Origin: a virus
Strand: one strand, 5' to 3'
Virus record (IMG/VR): IMGVR_UViG_3300010885_004067
Coordinates: 1-22,548 of that record
Length of the DNA: 22,548 nt
In this document: in pieces, positions 1-8,807 of the stretch
Position numbering within the stretch: position 1 is the stretch's first letter
Layout of the letters: each line of letters begins with the position of its first letter
Made by a program: the position numbers and the translations under genes
Notes under the pieces: generated by a model
Told to the model about the DNA's origin: nothing
The model's database searches: none
Seen by the model: only the letters and a program-made list of their open reading frames with translations

Positions 1-2223
1 ATCTGAAGAAGAATAGTTTTTAATATTGGACACATATTCTAGAGGAGACCAGGCTTTATCATCAAATGCTTCTGGATCATTAGAGTTGTGTAAACGTGCA
101 TAGCATTTAATATCTGTACCTAAAGGCCTATATGCTACCATAAACATACGCACATCTTCAGCAAATCTATTGTTGTTGAAATTTACCTTAGTAGTGATGT
201 GCTTAGAGACTGCGGTTCCATAACCGAGAACCTCAGTATCAATTAGAACTCCCGTAATCGGATCTATAATAGAGCTAGTAGAAGATGAAAGATTTTCAAT
301 AGTATATAGATCGACTGTCGAATTTTCTAATGTAGGAGAAGAGTATATTTCTCCAGAACCCAATACATTAAAATCTACTTCTACCTTAACAGACTTATTT
401 TTAATCTGTAAGTCTGTATTACTATACAAATTATTATTATTGATCTCATTAGTATGAGAAAGAATATATGCATCATACTTAGAGATGTCTGTTACTGTGA
501 GACCATTGAGTTTGATAGTGTCTTTATTCGCATCATTATAATAATAAGCACCATCATTAGGATCTTTAGCTGTAAATTTAATATTAGTATCTATAGTGCC
601 AGATGCTGGAGTTCTAACGTTGCCTTTAACTCTTACGCGATCTACGTTAAGATTATCAACAGACACAATTATAGTATTAGCATGAGATGTGGTGCCGATA
701 ATAGTACTTCCCGGGGTAAAACTAACATCTGCATTGGCAGTAGAATTAGACAAGAACATTTTATTATTGATCGTATCATATTTGGTAAGTTTACCAATTG
801 CTGGATTTGCAATATATTTACCAGCATTGTTAGAGAACTCGACAATACCATTAATACTAATAGATGAACTATTAGTTACTTGAGAGATAGTAACGACTTG
901 TTTTTTATTGCCACTAATAATAACAATAGGGGTATCTGCGGTTAGAGTATCAAAACCAATACCAGAATATCCATTAATGATATTAGAACCTCGTACTAGA
1001 TTTACTATACCAGGGGATTTTGTAGTATCTTGGTATACGTACTCACCTCCTAAGAAATCTCCGTTTTTATCACTAACAGTTAAAAATTCGTAATTTTTAT
1101 TTACAAAGATTTTCTTATCGCTTGATGATACATACTTAGCACATCTAATATTAAACTTAAGATCTGTATCCGTAATAGAATTAAAAATATTAGCATTTGT
1201 TCTACGGAATAACATACCGTCTTTATTAGAATTAACGCCAGGCGAGGGTGTATTTGTACCCACTAATTTGTCGCCTGTTTTATTAACCCATAGATCATAC
1301 CCCGGATCTTCAAACATAATAACAATACCATAAAATTTGCCAGTTGATAGTTTCAAAGGCTCTTTAAATCCAAATGTCGTTGGCGAAGAGGCGTCTGCAT
1401 ATGAGTAAATCATACCATATTGTTTATATGTCAATGATTGAGTATATGTTTTAGACAACACTGGACTATTGTTTTCAACTTCACAAATAGCGATAGCTAC
1501 ACCTGCGTTAGTTTTACCAGAAGCATTATTTGTCTGATTAGGTTTTTTATTAAAGAAGAGATCTACCGATGTAAGCGCAACTTCTCCTGATTTTCCTACT
1601 ATCTCAGAATCCGCATAGAATGTCTGGATCATGGAATAACTAGGGGGTGTAAAGTATGGTCCCTTTAAGGCTTGTTTAGATACTTCAGTATAGGAGACTG
1701 TTGAGGCTGCACTGCTTGTCGATGGTGTCTTTTTAATTATAACATGGGATTCTTCCCATGCGTATCTTGGTAATGTTAATTGGATATCAGCTATAGAAGA
1801 ACCATCAGCTGATTCAATTTTAAGTGTTTTTGTACCAGCGATTAATGCTGCTTCTGCTGCCGCAACTTCAACGGGAGTATTAGGTACGATTGCAGAGGAA
1901 TAATAGAATGTAAATGTTAAACTCCCTCCAATCAGATAACCACTTAGAATAGGACCTAAATTATAAGTCGAGGTAAGACCACTACCAATTTCAGACCCTT
2001 GCTGTTTGCAAAGGTTAGTAACATCGATTCCGTTGAAATACGCTTTATGTACTGTGCCGGGCTTTAGACCAGTTACAAACAAATCTATTGCTTGTTCTGT
2101 AGCAACAAAGCTATTTCTTCCATTGTTAGGTACAAGAAAAGTAGACGGCGAGCTAACATTGACCAGCCCTAGCTTTGTAGTATATCTTAAAGAACGCCCG
2201 AGATCGTAAGTACCATAATCCAT
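1..2223 (-). CDS. Large virion structural (fibre- or baseplate-associated) protein, 3' end beyond window
   Basis: Reading the minus strand from an ATG at 2223 gives 741 codons with no stop before the window edge, so the C-terminus is missing. It starts MDYGTYDLGRSLRYTTKLGL and is rich in Ser, Thr, Asn and Gly, as beta-rich virion proteins are. A segment around residues 200-225 (QTFYADSEIV, then LTSVDLFF) and one near residues 695-716 (MVAYRPLGTDIKCYARLHN) resemble motifs I associate with giant structural proteins of T4-like cyanophages; that link is from memory. No signal peptide, membrane segment or enzyme motif is visible. A Shine-Dalgarno-like AAGGA lies about 8 bases upstream of the start. 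It is the last visible gene of the leftward baseplate cluster, 52 bases after the DUF4815-type gene. A role in the baseplate periphery or host contact is inferred from position and composition. The coding call is very secure; the function is not. Confidence 0.85.
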   Translation of the reverse strand, partial: MDYGTYDLGRSLRYTTKLGLVNVSSPSTFLVPNNGRNSFVATEQAIDLFVTGLKPGTVHKAYFNGIDVTNLCKQQGSEIGSGLTSTYNLGPILSGYLIGGSLTFTFYYSSAIVPNTPVEVAAAEAALIAGTKTLKIESADGSSIADIQLTLPRYAWEESHVIIKKTPSTSSAASTVSYTEVSKQALKGPYFTPPSYSMIQTFYADSEIVGKSGEVALTSVDLFFNKKPNQTNNASGKTNAGVAIAICEVENNSPVLSKTYTQSLTYKQYGMIYSYADASSPTTFGFKEPLKLSTGKFYGIVIMFEDPGYDLWVNKTGDKLVGTNTPSPGVNSNKDGMLFRRTNANIFNSITDTDLKFNIRCAKYVSSSDKKIFVNKNYEFLTVSDKNGDFLGGEYVYQDTTKSPGIVNLVRGSNIINGYSGIGFDTLTADTPIVIISGNKKQVVTISQVTNSSSISINGIVEFSNNAGKYIANPAIGKLTKYDTINNKMFLSNSTANADVSFTPGSTIIGTTSHANTIIVSVDNLNVDRVRVKGNVRTPASGTIDTNIKFTAKDPNDGAYYYNDANKDTIKLNGLTVTDISKYDAYILSHTNEINNNNLYSNTDLQIKNKSVKVEVDFNVLGSGEIYSSPTLENSTVDLYTIENLSSSTSSIIDPITGVLIDTEVLGYGTAVSKHITTKVNFNNNRFAEDVRMFMVAYRPLGTDIKCYARLHNSNDPEAFDDKAWSPLEYVSNIKNYSSSD

Positions 2224-2275
2224 TTAAATTTTCCTTAGAGGTAAATATATTATATATTGTGCAGACATAATACTA

Positions 2276-5200
2276 TTATTTCAACGGATCTGCATGACTA
2301 TTATTAAAATAATCACGATAAGGCCAATATAAGCCATAATATGATAGGTTATAATTGGTAGTAATATCTGAAGCCGATTGATTCACGGATGTATCAGTTG
2401 GATAGAATAGTTTGTAACCGAAAGTACCTGCCGCGCCCCCATTAAGACCTAGGAAGCCGCCATGTCGTCCACCCTTATATATTCTAATAGTATAGTGTCT
2501 GCCTTGATCCGGATTATGTGTCCACAACAACTTAAACTGATCTTCTAACCAAGTACCCCAAGAAGTAGAGTATGGATCTGATGTTCTCTGTAGTTGTCCA
2601 TAATGTTCTATATTACGTCCATCATTCAGATATAATTGCTTGTTTCTAACATCAGCTTCTGTTATAGCTATTGCGGATCTACTATTAATAATAGGAACCC
2701 GCGGACCGTTCCAGCTTCTCGACTGGAAGATTTCTGCTCCGATAAAATTATTCTTGGCGTTAATATAGAATTCTACTGGACCTGATTGTGTAGAGAAGGT
2801 ATAATTAAATTCTTCATATACATATCCGTTACTATCACGTGAACGGTTTCTTTGTTCTTGTTGTACACTAGTGATTGTTTGTACTGTTGTTGGTTCTGAA
2901 GGTGTTACTGCTACCACACCATCAGTAGCTCTTGTCTGAGAAACTAGCGGCACTTCAACAAAAGGTAGTGAATGATTATCATCGCCTGTAGTGCTTAGAC
3001 TAATCTTAAGTTCATTAACTAATGGAGACAAATATCCGTCAACAATTGACGCACTATAATGTGGATTAGAAGTATCTGCATACGTATAATCTTCAAACCC
3101 ATCTACAAAGAATCCAAACTTAAAGCGATCTGTACCATCGTATCCAGGTATAGATCTTTTTTGTGCGATCGTTTCAGTTAGTGACAAAGAGGTATAATAC
3201 TCTAGATCACTGATACGTCTTTCTAACTTACCGATATCTTGCATAGTATAATTGCGTGGTTGAAGCGCATTACGGTCAGTTGCTCCTAATGGTGTAGTAA
3301 CACGATAATCGTTTAGTCTCTGTGTATTATATTTTTCATTAGCAATCTTAGTATCGGCGAATTTAGTTGTTTCTGCCGATAAAATATATGGGTGTGAAGG
3401 ATATGCAGGTATATTTAATATGTTTATTGTTAGAGCATTATCCGGCGCTGAAGGCGCTTCTATAGATCCGGCTGTGCCTTTAATTACCTGAAATCGATTT
3501 GATGTATCAATAATAACGCGATCTGTTCTACCTAAATAATAATTGACTGAAGCAGATAGCTCGGAATCAGGCACAGGAAACTTCTTATCCGAAGAAGAGA
3601 ATTTACTCGCATATGTTTTTTCTTCTGGATTTGTCGGCACATGAATTAGGTCATCAGCAGTTACTGGTGTTTCCGATGCTGTTGAATTGGGTCTCAAATC
3701 AAACTGATCGCGAAGATCATAATAGTTACCTCTGTTACCATATACTTCTGGAATTTCTAGTGTATTGATAGTAGAAATTGAAGCATCCAGAGAGACTCCA
3801 TCATTAATAGGATATGTACCAGACCCGCCCGGAGCTTTTAGTCCTCCAGTGTCACTATGAGTAAAGTAATCGAAATCTACGAGAAGATATTCTGTAGATA
3901 GTAATGTTATATCTGCATTAGGTTTAAGATAAAGATAAGACATACCATAATAATCTTCGGTCTGATTATGGTCTATATAGAAATATTGTGTTATGTCTGG
4001 TTTAGTCAGATTTGCCCCTCTATAGACTTTATTGAGTCTAATTACATCCGATACGCCCAATGCCCATGGTCCTACAGTCTTTGCTTTATTACTCCCTAAA
4101 TAAAGCCTAATAAATCTATGCCTGTTGACAGTCTTCGCTACCGGCGTAACACTTTCCTGTCTTACATTAAAATAAACTGCTGCCGTTACCTCTGGAGTAA
4201 TTGTATTTCCTAGATTAATAGTGAGCGTCTTGCCTGAAGAATTGTTTTCTACAGTAACGCGGTCCATTGGAATTGGAATGTTTGCTGGATATCCTAAGTT
4301 GTAAGTGTTCGTTGTGGCATTAAATGCAGGATTACTCATTAGTGTAGCGGAAGTATTAGTATCAACAGATCTGATCTGTACAAAACCTAGTGATCCGATT
4401 TTAATAAAATCCCCCGGATTAAGATCAGATAAGAAAGTTGTACCCCCAGTTCCGGTCAATGTGGTAGATGATGTAGAACAGCCAACTCTTTTAGTACCTG
4501 TAGATACAGTACTAACCGTGTTTGCTAACGGTACGATAACAATATCTCTTTTCTGTGTTGAAGAAAGCGTACCTGTATAAGGAAACTTTTCTCCCGTCGA
4601 AGAAGGTATTGTAATCGGAATAGTACCACTTGTCGATAGTGTATATGTATTCCCTGTACGATATGTGTAATTAATATTATACGCATTAGCTACTGCTGGG
4701 TTGCCTGCATAATAAATTAGGCTAGACATCTGATTGTCTTTAATGATAGCCTTACCATTTTCTAAAACGATATCGCAGATAGCATTATCGTCATAAATAG
4801 ATTTCACATCAGCGAAGTTCTTGCCTGCTTTCATATCAATATCAAATAGATATATTCTGTATATACAATCCGGAGTGCCAGGGACTCCCTGGTCATACAT
4901 TATAGACCTAATACGAGCTTGTCCAACTAACGTACCTCTATGGCTTATAGCAGAACCTATTCTAGTAGAGATATAAGATCTTGTATCTGAATATAGATTA
5001 ACAACGGATCCTGTTTTGATGTCAAAATTACCAGCGTATTCTTTAACTCGTACATAGTTACCATAGTTAACTGAGATCGTTCCGTTTAGAATTCTCTGGG
5101 TGTCTGTACCTTTAGCGACTGCTTGTTTATAGTTGTAAAGTGTTTCTACACGAGAGCCGTTAATGTATCCGGTGCCTGGATCAATAATGATGCTGAAGTC

Positions 5201-6700
5201 TGTTGCTTCATCCACAAAAGCATCTGTATTCTGTGTGTTTAGTAAAAACGGATTTAGTACGAAATTGCCTGCTGTTTCATACTGGCGCTGTCCTATGTAA
5301 TCGCCAATCTTATTATAAACAGTTGAAATATTTTGCTTATATGGTTGCCCGTTATTAAATTCTGAGATATATAACCACTCGGTCTTTCTATCAGCTTCTG
5401 CTTTATATAAGACTGTGAGCACAGGTGTTAGTTGTAGACGATTAGCACCAGGTGCGGTATAGTTCGGAGCTCCTGATGCATTGTCTAATAGGGAATCATC
5501 CCCGTTAGATGTGATAATAGTCTCTATAGTTTCAAAACCCACAGATTTCTGATCAGGCGTATTATTATATTTTTCTACAATAATAAGCTGTTCTTGTACA
5601 CGAGAGAAATACCCCTTCTGATAAATAACCCCCGCGCCAACAGTCATAGCATATGTGTTGCCTACTGGAGAGAACTGTTCCCCAGCAATTGTGATATTTG
5701 TTAAGAAATTCTGTGGTGTAGCAGAGAATAATTGATTTTGAGGTTCAGATGCTCCAGCAGAAGCAATAGAGATATTAGGTAATACTGAATATCCAGAACC
5801 CCTATCTACAACAGAAATAGTTTCAACTTTACCTAATGCAGAAGTTGTCAATGTAGCGGATGCACCTGAACCTATCTGTGAAACGATTATAGCATCACTT
5901 GATTGCTGAATAGTATTAGTTGAATGTACGGTTCCGCCAACAGATAGGGACCATTTAGAATAATCTAGATTCTTAAGATCCCCAGTTCTAGGGGTAATCT
6001 TTAGTACTAGTGAATCAGAAGTGATAGCATCATCTATACCAATGATTTGTACATTGGCGGTACCATCAGTTAAATAATCACCGATATAAAAATTATTAGC
6101 GAAGAATGTGCCTCCTGAAGTATTTTGTACTGCAATAGCACTTAGAATAACAACCTTATCTACAGGTCCAAAGCCAGCTGATTTTTCATCAACATTAATT
6201 TTTTCGAGTCTATTATCTGGATTATAGACAGTCAGAATTTCTCCTGGTTGGAAGGCAAGCTGACCGCCTGCTGGTCCTCCTGTCTTAAAACCAGAGCTTA
6301 GGTAACGTATGAATAATGTGTTAAGATCTGGTTTTGTTGATTCGAACCCACTAGCTACATCTATAATAGCTGCTTCTAGAGGAGTAATATCATTACTATT
6401 TTTAATTCGGTAATTTTTATATGATTTAACATTGACAAGATTAGAATCTGTTTGTACATCTCGAATCTTAATATACTTCATATCATCATGGTAAGCAATA
6501 CCACAACCATCTACAATAGTGCCTTGCTTAAAGATATGATTTCCAAATCGCTCGATCTGCTTCTGAAGAAGAGTCTGTAGCTGATTTAGTTCACGTGCCT
6601 GTACAGCAACACCTGGACGAAAAAGAATCTTATAGAAATCTTTTTGATCGTTATAGTCATCAAAATATGGCGATACGCTCAGATCTGTCTGAATTGACAT
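2276..6700 (-). CDS. Giant DUF4815-type virion structural protein (baseplate-associated)
   Basis: A 1474-residue protein. The N-terminus (about residues 10-65; motifs PYFDDYNDQKDFYKILFRPG and ARELNQLQTLLQKQIERFG) matches my recollection of the DUF4815 family found in large structural proteins of T4-like phages. The middle is long, beta-rich and Ser/Thr/Gly-rich, and includes a VVDRGSGYS motif shared in style with the gp7- and gp8-like neighbours. Near the C-terminus are a helical segment (KLERRISDLEYYTSLSLTET) and an aromatic/Gly-rich tail (YKGGRHGGFLGLNGGAAGT). It starts 5 bases after the gp8-like gene ends, in the slot where T4 carries gp9/gp10, so a peripheral wedge or fibre-attachment role is plausible. 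I see no convincing similarity to T4 gp10 itself. The ATG at 6700 is the first in frame and begins the conserved N-terminal block. The structural role is fairly sure; the exact role is not known. Confidence 0.88.
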   Translation of the reverse strand: MSIQTDLSVSPYFDDYNDQKDFYKILFRPGVAVQARELNQLQTLLQKQIERFGNHIFKQGTIVDGCGIAYHDDMKYIKIRDVQTDSNLVNVKSYKNYRIKNSNDITPLEAAIIDVASGFESTKPDLNTLFIRYLSSGFKTGGPAGGQLAFQPGEILTVYNPDNRLEKINVDEKSAGFGPVDKVVILSAIAVQNTSGGTFFANNFYIGDYLTDGTANVQIIGIDDAITSDSLVLKITPRTGDLKNLDYSKWSLSVGGTVHSTNTIQQSSDAIIVSQIGSGASATLTTSALGKVETISVVDRGSGYSVLPNISIASAGASEPQNQLFSATPQNFLTNITIAGEQFSPVGNTYAMTVGAGVIYQKGYFSRVQEQLIIVEKYNNTPDQKSVGFETIETIITSNGDDSLLDNASGAPNYTAPGANRLQLTPVLTVLYKAEADRKTEWLYISEFNNGQPYKQNISTVYNKIGDYIGQRQYETAGNFVLNPFLLNTQNTDAFVDEATDFSIIIDPGTGYINGSRVETLYNYKQAVAKGTDTQRILNGTISVNYGNYVRVKEYAGNFDIKTGSVVNLYSDTRSYISTRIGSAISHRGTLVGQARIRSIMYDQGVPGTPDCIYRIYLFDIDMKAGKNFADVKSIYDDNAICDIVLENGKAIIKDNQMSSLIYYAGNPAVANAYNINYTYRTGNTYTLSTSGTIPITIPSSTGEKFPYTGTLSSTQKRDIVIVPLANTVSTVSTGTKRVGCSTSSTTLTGTGGTTFLSDLNPGDFIKIGSLGFVQIRSVDTNTSATLMSNPAFNATTNTYNLGYPANIPIPMDRVTVENNSSGKTLTINLGNTITPEVTAAVYFNVRQESVTPVAKTVNRHRFIRLYLGSNKAKTVGPWALGVSDVIRLNKVYRGANLTKPDITQYFYIDHNQTEDYYGMSYLYLKPNADITLLSTEYLLVDFDYFTHSDTGGLKAPGGSGTYPINDGVSLDASISTINTLEIPEVYGNRGNYYDLRDQFDLRPNSTASETPVTADDLIHVPTNPEEKTYASKFSSSDKKFPVPDSELSASVNYYLGRTDRVIIDTSNRFQVIKGTAGSIEAPSAPDNALTINILNIPAYPSHPYILSAETTKFADTKIANEKYNTQRLNDYRVTTPLGATDRNALQPRNYTMQDIGKLERRISDLEYYTSLSLTETIAQKRSIPGYDGTDRFKFGFFVDGFEDYTYADTSNPHYSASIVDGYLSPLVNELKISLSTTGDDNHSLPFVEVPLVSQTRATDGVVAVTPSEPTTVQTITSVQQEQRNRSRDSNGYVYEEFNYTFSTQSGPVEFYINAKNNFIGAEIFQSRSWNGPRVPIINSRSAIAITEADVRNKQLYLNDGRNIEHYGQLQRTSDPYSTSWGTWLEDQFKLLWTHNPDQGRHYTIRIYKGGRHGGFLGLNGGAAGTFGYKLFYPTDTSVNQSASDITTNYNLSYYGLYWPYRDYFNNSHADPLK

Positions 6701-6705
6701 TTAAC

Positions 6706-8763
6706 TCAAAACTCCAATATGATTTTTACGGTTTCGGATTGACCGCTATTACGTGTAATAGGTGCTAGGTTTTCAATATAAACAATATCACCACTGTTTT
6801 TTATAAGTTCACCCTTATATTTATACTGTGGAGAGAAGTAGGCATTGCTGTTTGTGCCTCGCAACACCCCTAGATTAAATTCATTACTCACATTAGATAC
6901 ATAAATACGATCATCATTAGCGCCTGTTTCACTATTAATAATTGAATGAAATTTAGCAGAAGGTACCAATTCTTCTTCTGGATAAACGTTATCATAATCC
7001 TGTTTAATCAATTCATCTTCTTGGAATGCATTTTCTGATGTCAATAAACCTACAAAACTAGTAAGTTGATTGAAAGCTTTGAACTCGTCTGCATCTCTTC
7101 CATTTACAGTAACATAAGGGATTGTATTAGCAACATCGACAGTACAGAATGAAGACCCCCCCAATAAAGAATGGCTACTATCAAAACCAGTAGCAGCTAC
7201 ATCGGTTAGGTCGAGAGATGCTGTACGGCTATTTGTTAGGGTTCCAAATCTTGAGCTTTCAATTAAATAAATTGAACAGTTAGATTGTGTAAACGTAGGT
7301 ACAGTATCGATCTGTAGAGTAGTATTGCTATAGATATCTGTAATTTTTCCTAGAATATTGGTAGTATCATTAGTAATGATAACCTGATCATCATATCTAA
7401 AGGAATCTATAAAATTTGTATTTGTACCAACAATAAGAGAGTTAGCATATACTTCTACATTACCATATAATCTAATATGCTTATATCGATATATTTCTTC
7501 ACCTTTAATGAAAGACCCCCGTATGGTACCTGCTTTAATGCTTACATTTACATTTGCGTATCTAGGTTCTTTTATTATACCGATTGTACGGTAGTCATTA
7601 TTCGCCACTAAAGGTGCATTATTACCAATAAAGCTCTGAGAGATACCTACATAATGTCCAAATAATTCATTAGCGATGTTGTAGCCGTGCCCTCCTGATG
7701 GAGGTATTATCGCTCTTAACTGTGCTTCAGTAGTTACATTGACTGTGCTATTTGTTTTAATTTTAGCAATAGTATTTTTATAACCCTTTCCAGCACTAAT
7801 AACTTCTATTCTAGAAATAGAATTTCCGGAGGCCGGTGATATAATAGCTCTAGCATAGCAGGTTTCTGTACTAGTACCATCTAAATCGTAGATAAAAACA
7901 TTAGGATATATTTCGTAGGTATCATTTGCTATTACTGGGTTCACAAAAGGAGAATCTAAGACAGCAACGCGCCTGCCTTTCTTATCGATAAAATAATCCT
8001 TAATGACCTTGTATTCTCCATAAGCCGCGCTTAATGGATTGGTGATTAACATTAGACAATTTTTATAATGACCTGCTCTGTCAGAAGAATTAGAATCTAG
8101 ACCATACTGGACGACACTACCATCAACTGCGATGTCTTCAGACAACCGGAAAGTACCTGAGGTATAATTGTCGTACCCATAACCTTGACTTTCTATGTTA
8201 ATTACGTCAATAGAGCCTTGGGTAGCAGAAGAAGAAACAACATCATCTGGAATTATTGGAATAAATGTAGAGGTTCCAAATCTAGCCATATAGAAATCGG
8301 TTATCGAATACATATATTTCCACACATAACCATCTTGCGGATATTCTATAGGGGATGGATCTTGTCCGAAAGGTTCTTGAGTAGACGGGGCTCCGTTGTT
8401 ATTGAATAGACATTTGTAAATATTATAAACTGTTCCCGCTTTGACTGTAACGTAAAATTTTTCATTAGTCAAATCAACAGTATCATCATACATTGTATAC
8501 ACTGTATCCGATGTCCAGGTATAACGTCTAGCCATCATATAGATATCATCTGTTTTAATACGCTTACCGAAAAGCATGTCATTATAGATATCTATTTCAG
8601 ATCTAACATTATCTAATGGAGAAGGGATGACTTGATCTCCTCCAGGATAAGCAGTATGTTTTGCAGCAAAAATATAATAAGCAGAGTTACTCTGTACTGA
8701 CTGAACAAATGTTTCAGCAGATGCAACTTTTAGTTTATTAGTAACTGTTTGATGTGTACCCAT
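6706..8763 (-). CDS. 8: Baseplate wedge protein, gp8-like, enlarged
   Basis: A 685-residue relative of T4 gp8, the wedge protein that joins gp7/gp10 and gp6 in the baseplate. The support is a DGYVWKYMY motif at residues 144-152 (T4 gp8 has DGYVWEYLF) and a C-terminal block, residues 651-685, with GDIVYIENLAPI and a final VKIILEF (T4: GEMIYMENRPPI and INILFTF). T4 gp8 is about 334 residues, so this protein is roughly twice as long. The extra length lies between these two blocks and is beta-rich, with GxGY motifs near residues 194-198 and 316. The gene sits between the gp7-like and DUF4815 genes, in the same 7-8 order as T4. A perfect late-promoter box lies 28 bases upstream of the ATG, so it probably has its own late transcript. 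The gp8 call rests on remembered T4 sequence but the end motifs are distinctive. Confidence 0.85.
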   Translation of the reverse strand: MGTHQTVTNKLKVASAETFVQSVQSNSAYYIFAAKHTAYPGGDQVIPSPLDNVRSEIDIYNDMLFGKRIKTDDIYMMARRYTWTSDTVYTMYDDTVDLTNEKFYVTVKAGTVYNIYKCLFNNNGAPSTQEPFGQDPSPIEYPQDGYVWKYMYSITDFYMARFGTSTFIPIIPDDVVSSSATQGSIDVINIESQGYGYDNYTSGTFRLSEDIAVDGSVVQYGLDSNSSDRAGHYKNCLMLITNPLSAAYGEYKVIKDYFIDKKGRRVAVLDSPFVNPVIANDTYEIYPNVFIYDLDGTSTETCYARAIISPASGNSISRIEVISAGKGYKNTIAKIKTNSTVNVTTEAQLRAIIPPSGGHGYNIANELFGHYVGISQSFIGNNAPLVANNDYRTIGIIKEPRYANVNVSIKAGTIRGSFIKGEEIYRYKHIRLYGNVEVYANSLIVGTNTNFIDSFRYDDQVIITNDTTNILGKITDIYSNTTLQIDTVPTFTQSNCSIYLIESSRFGTLTNSRTASLDLTDVAATGFDSSHSLLGGSSFCTVDVANTIPYVTVNGRDADEFKAFNQLTSFVGLLTSENAFQEDELIKQDYDNVYPEEELVPSAKFHSIINSETGANDDRIYVSNVSNEFNLGVLRGTNSNAYFSPQYKYKGELIKNSGDIVYIENLAPITRNSGQSETVKIILEF
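6818..6825 (-). promoter_or_regulatory. Possible late-promoter box before the DUF4815-type gene
   Basis: TATAAATA occurs on the minus strand within codons for a YKYK run near the end of the gp8-like protein, 118 bases before the next ATG. Orientation fits, but the coding context makes chance likely. Confidence 0.25.
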
Positions 8764-8790
8764 GACTTATATACGTGTCCTACTTTAATA

Positions 8791-8798
8791 TATTTATA
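8791..8798 (-). promoter_or_regulatory. Late-promoter box before the gp8-like gene
   Basis: An exact TATAAATA on the minus strand lies in the 44-base gap after the gp7-like stop, 28 bases before the gp8-like ATG. The expected start site leaves a leader of about 20 bases. Non-coding position, strand and spacing all fit a T4-type late promoter. Confidence 0.7.
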
Positions 8799-8807
8799 GT
8801 GATATTT

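Noticed and set aside
454-1093. Several plus-strand open frames of 60-137 codons
   Set aside because: They lie antisense to the open minus-strand structural gene that runs from 2223 to the window edge, have unusual composition (Ile/Cys-rich) and no ribosome-binding sites.
2241-2260. AT-rich stretch before the leftmost gene as a late promoter
   Set aside because: On the minus strand it reads as TATATAATATATT-like sequence without an exact TATAAATA; too weak to call.
4305-4580. Plus-strand open frame of 91 codons
   Set aside because: Antisense to the DUF4815-type gene; Val/Pro-rich composition is typical of the reverse complement of a Thr/Gly/Asn-rich coding sequence.
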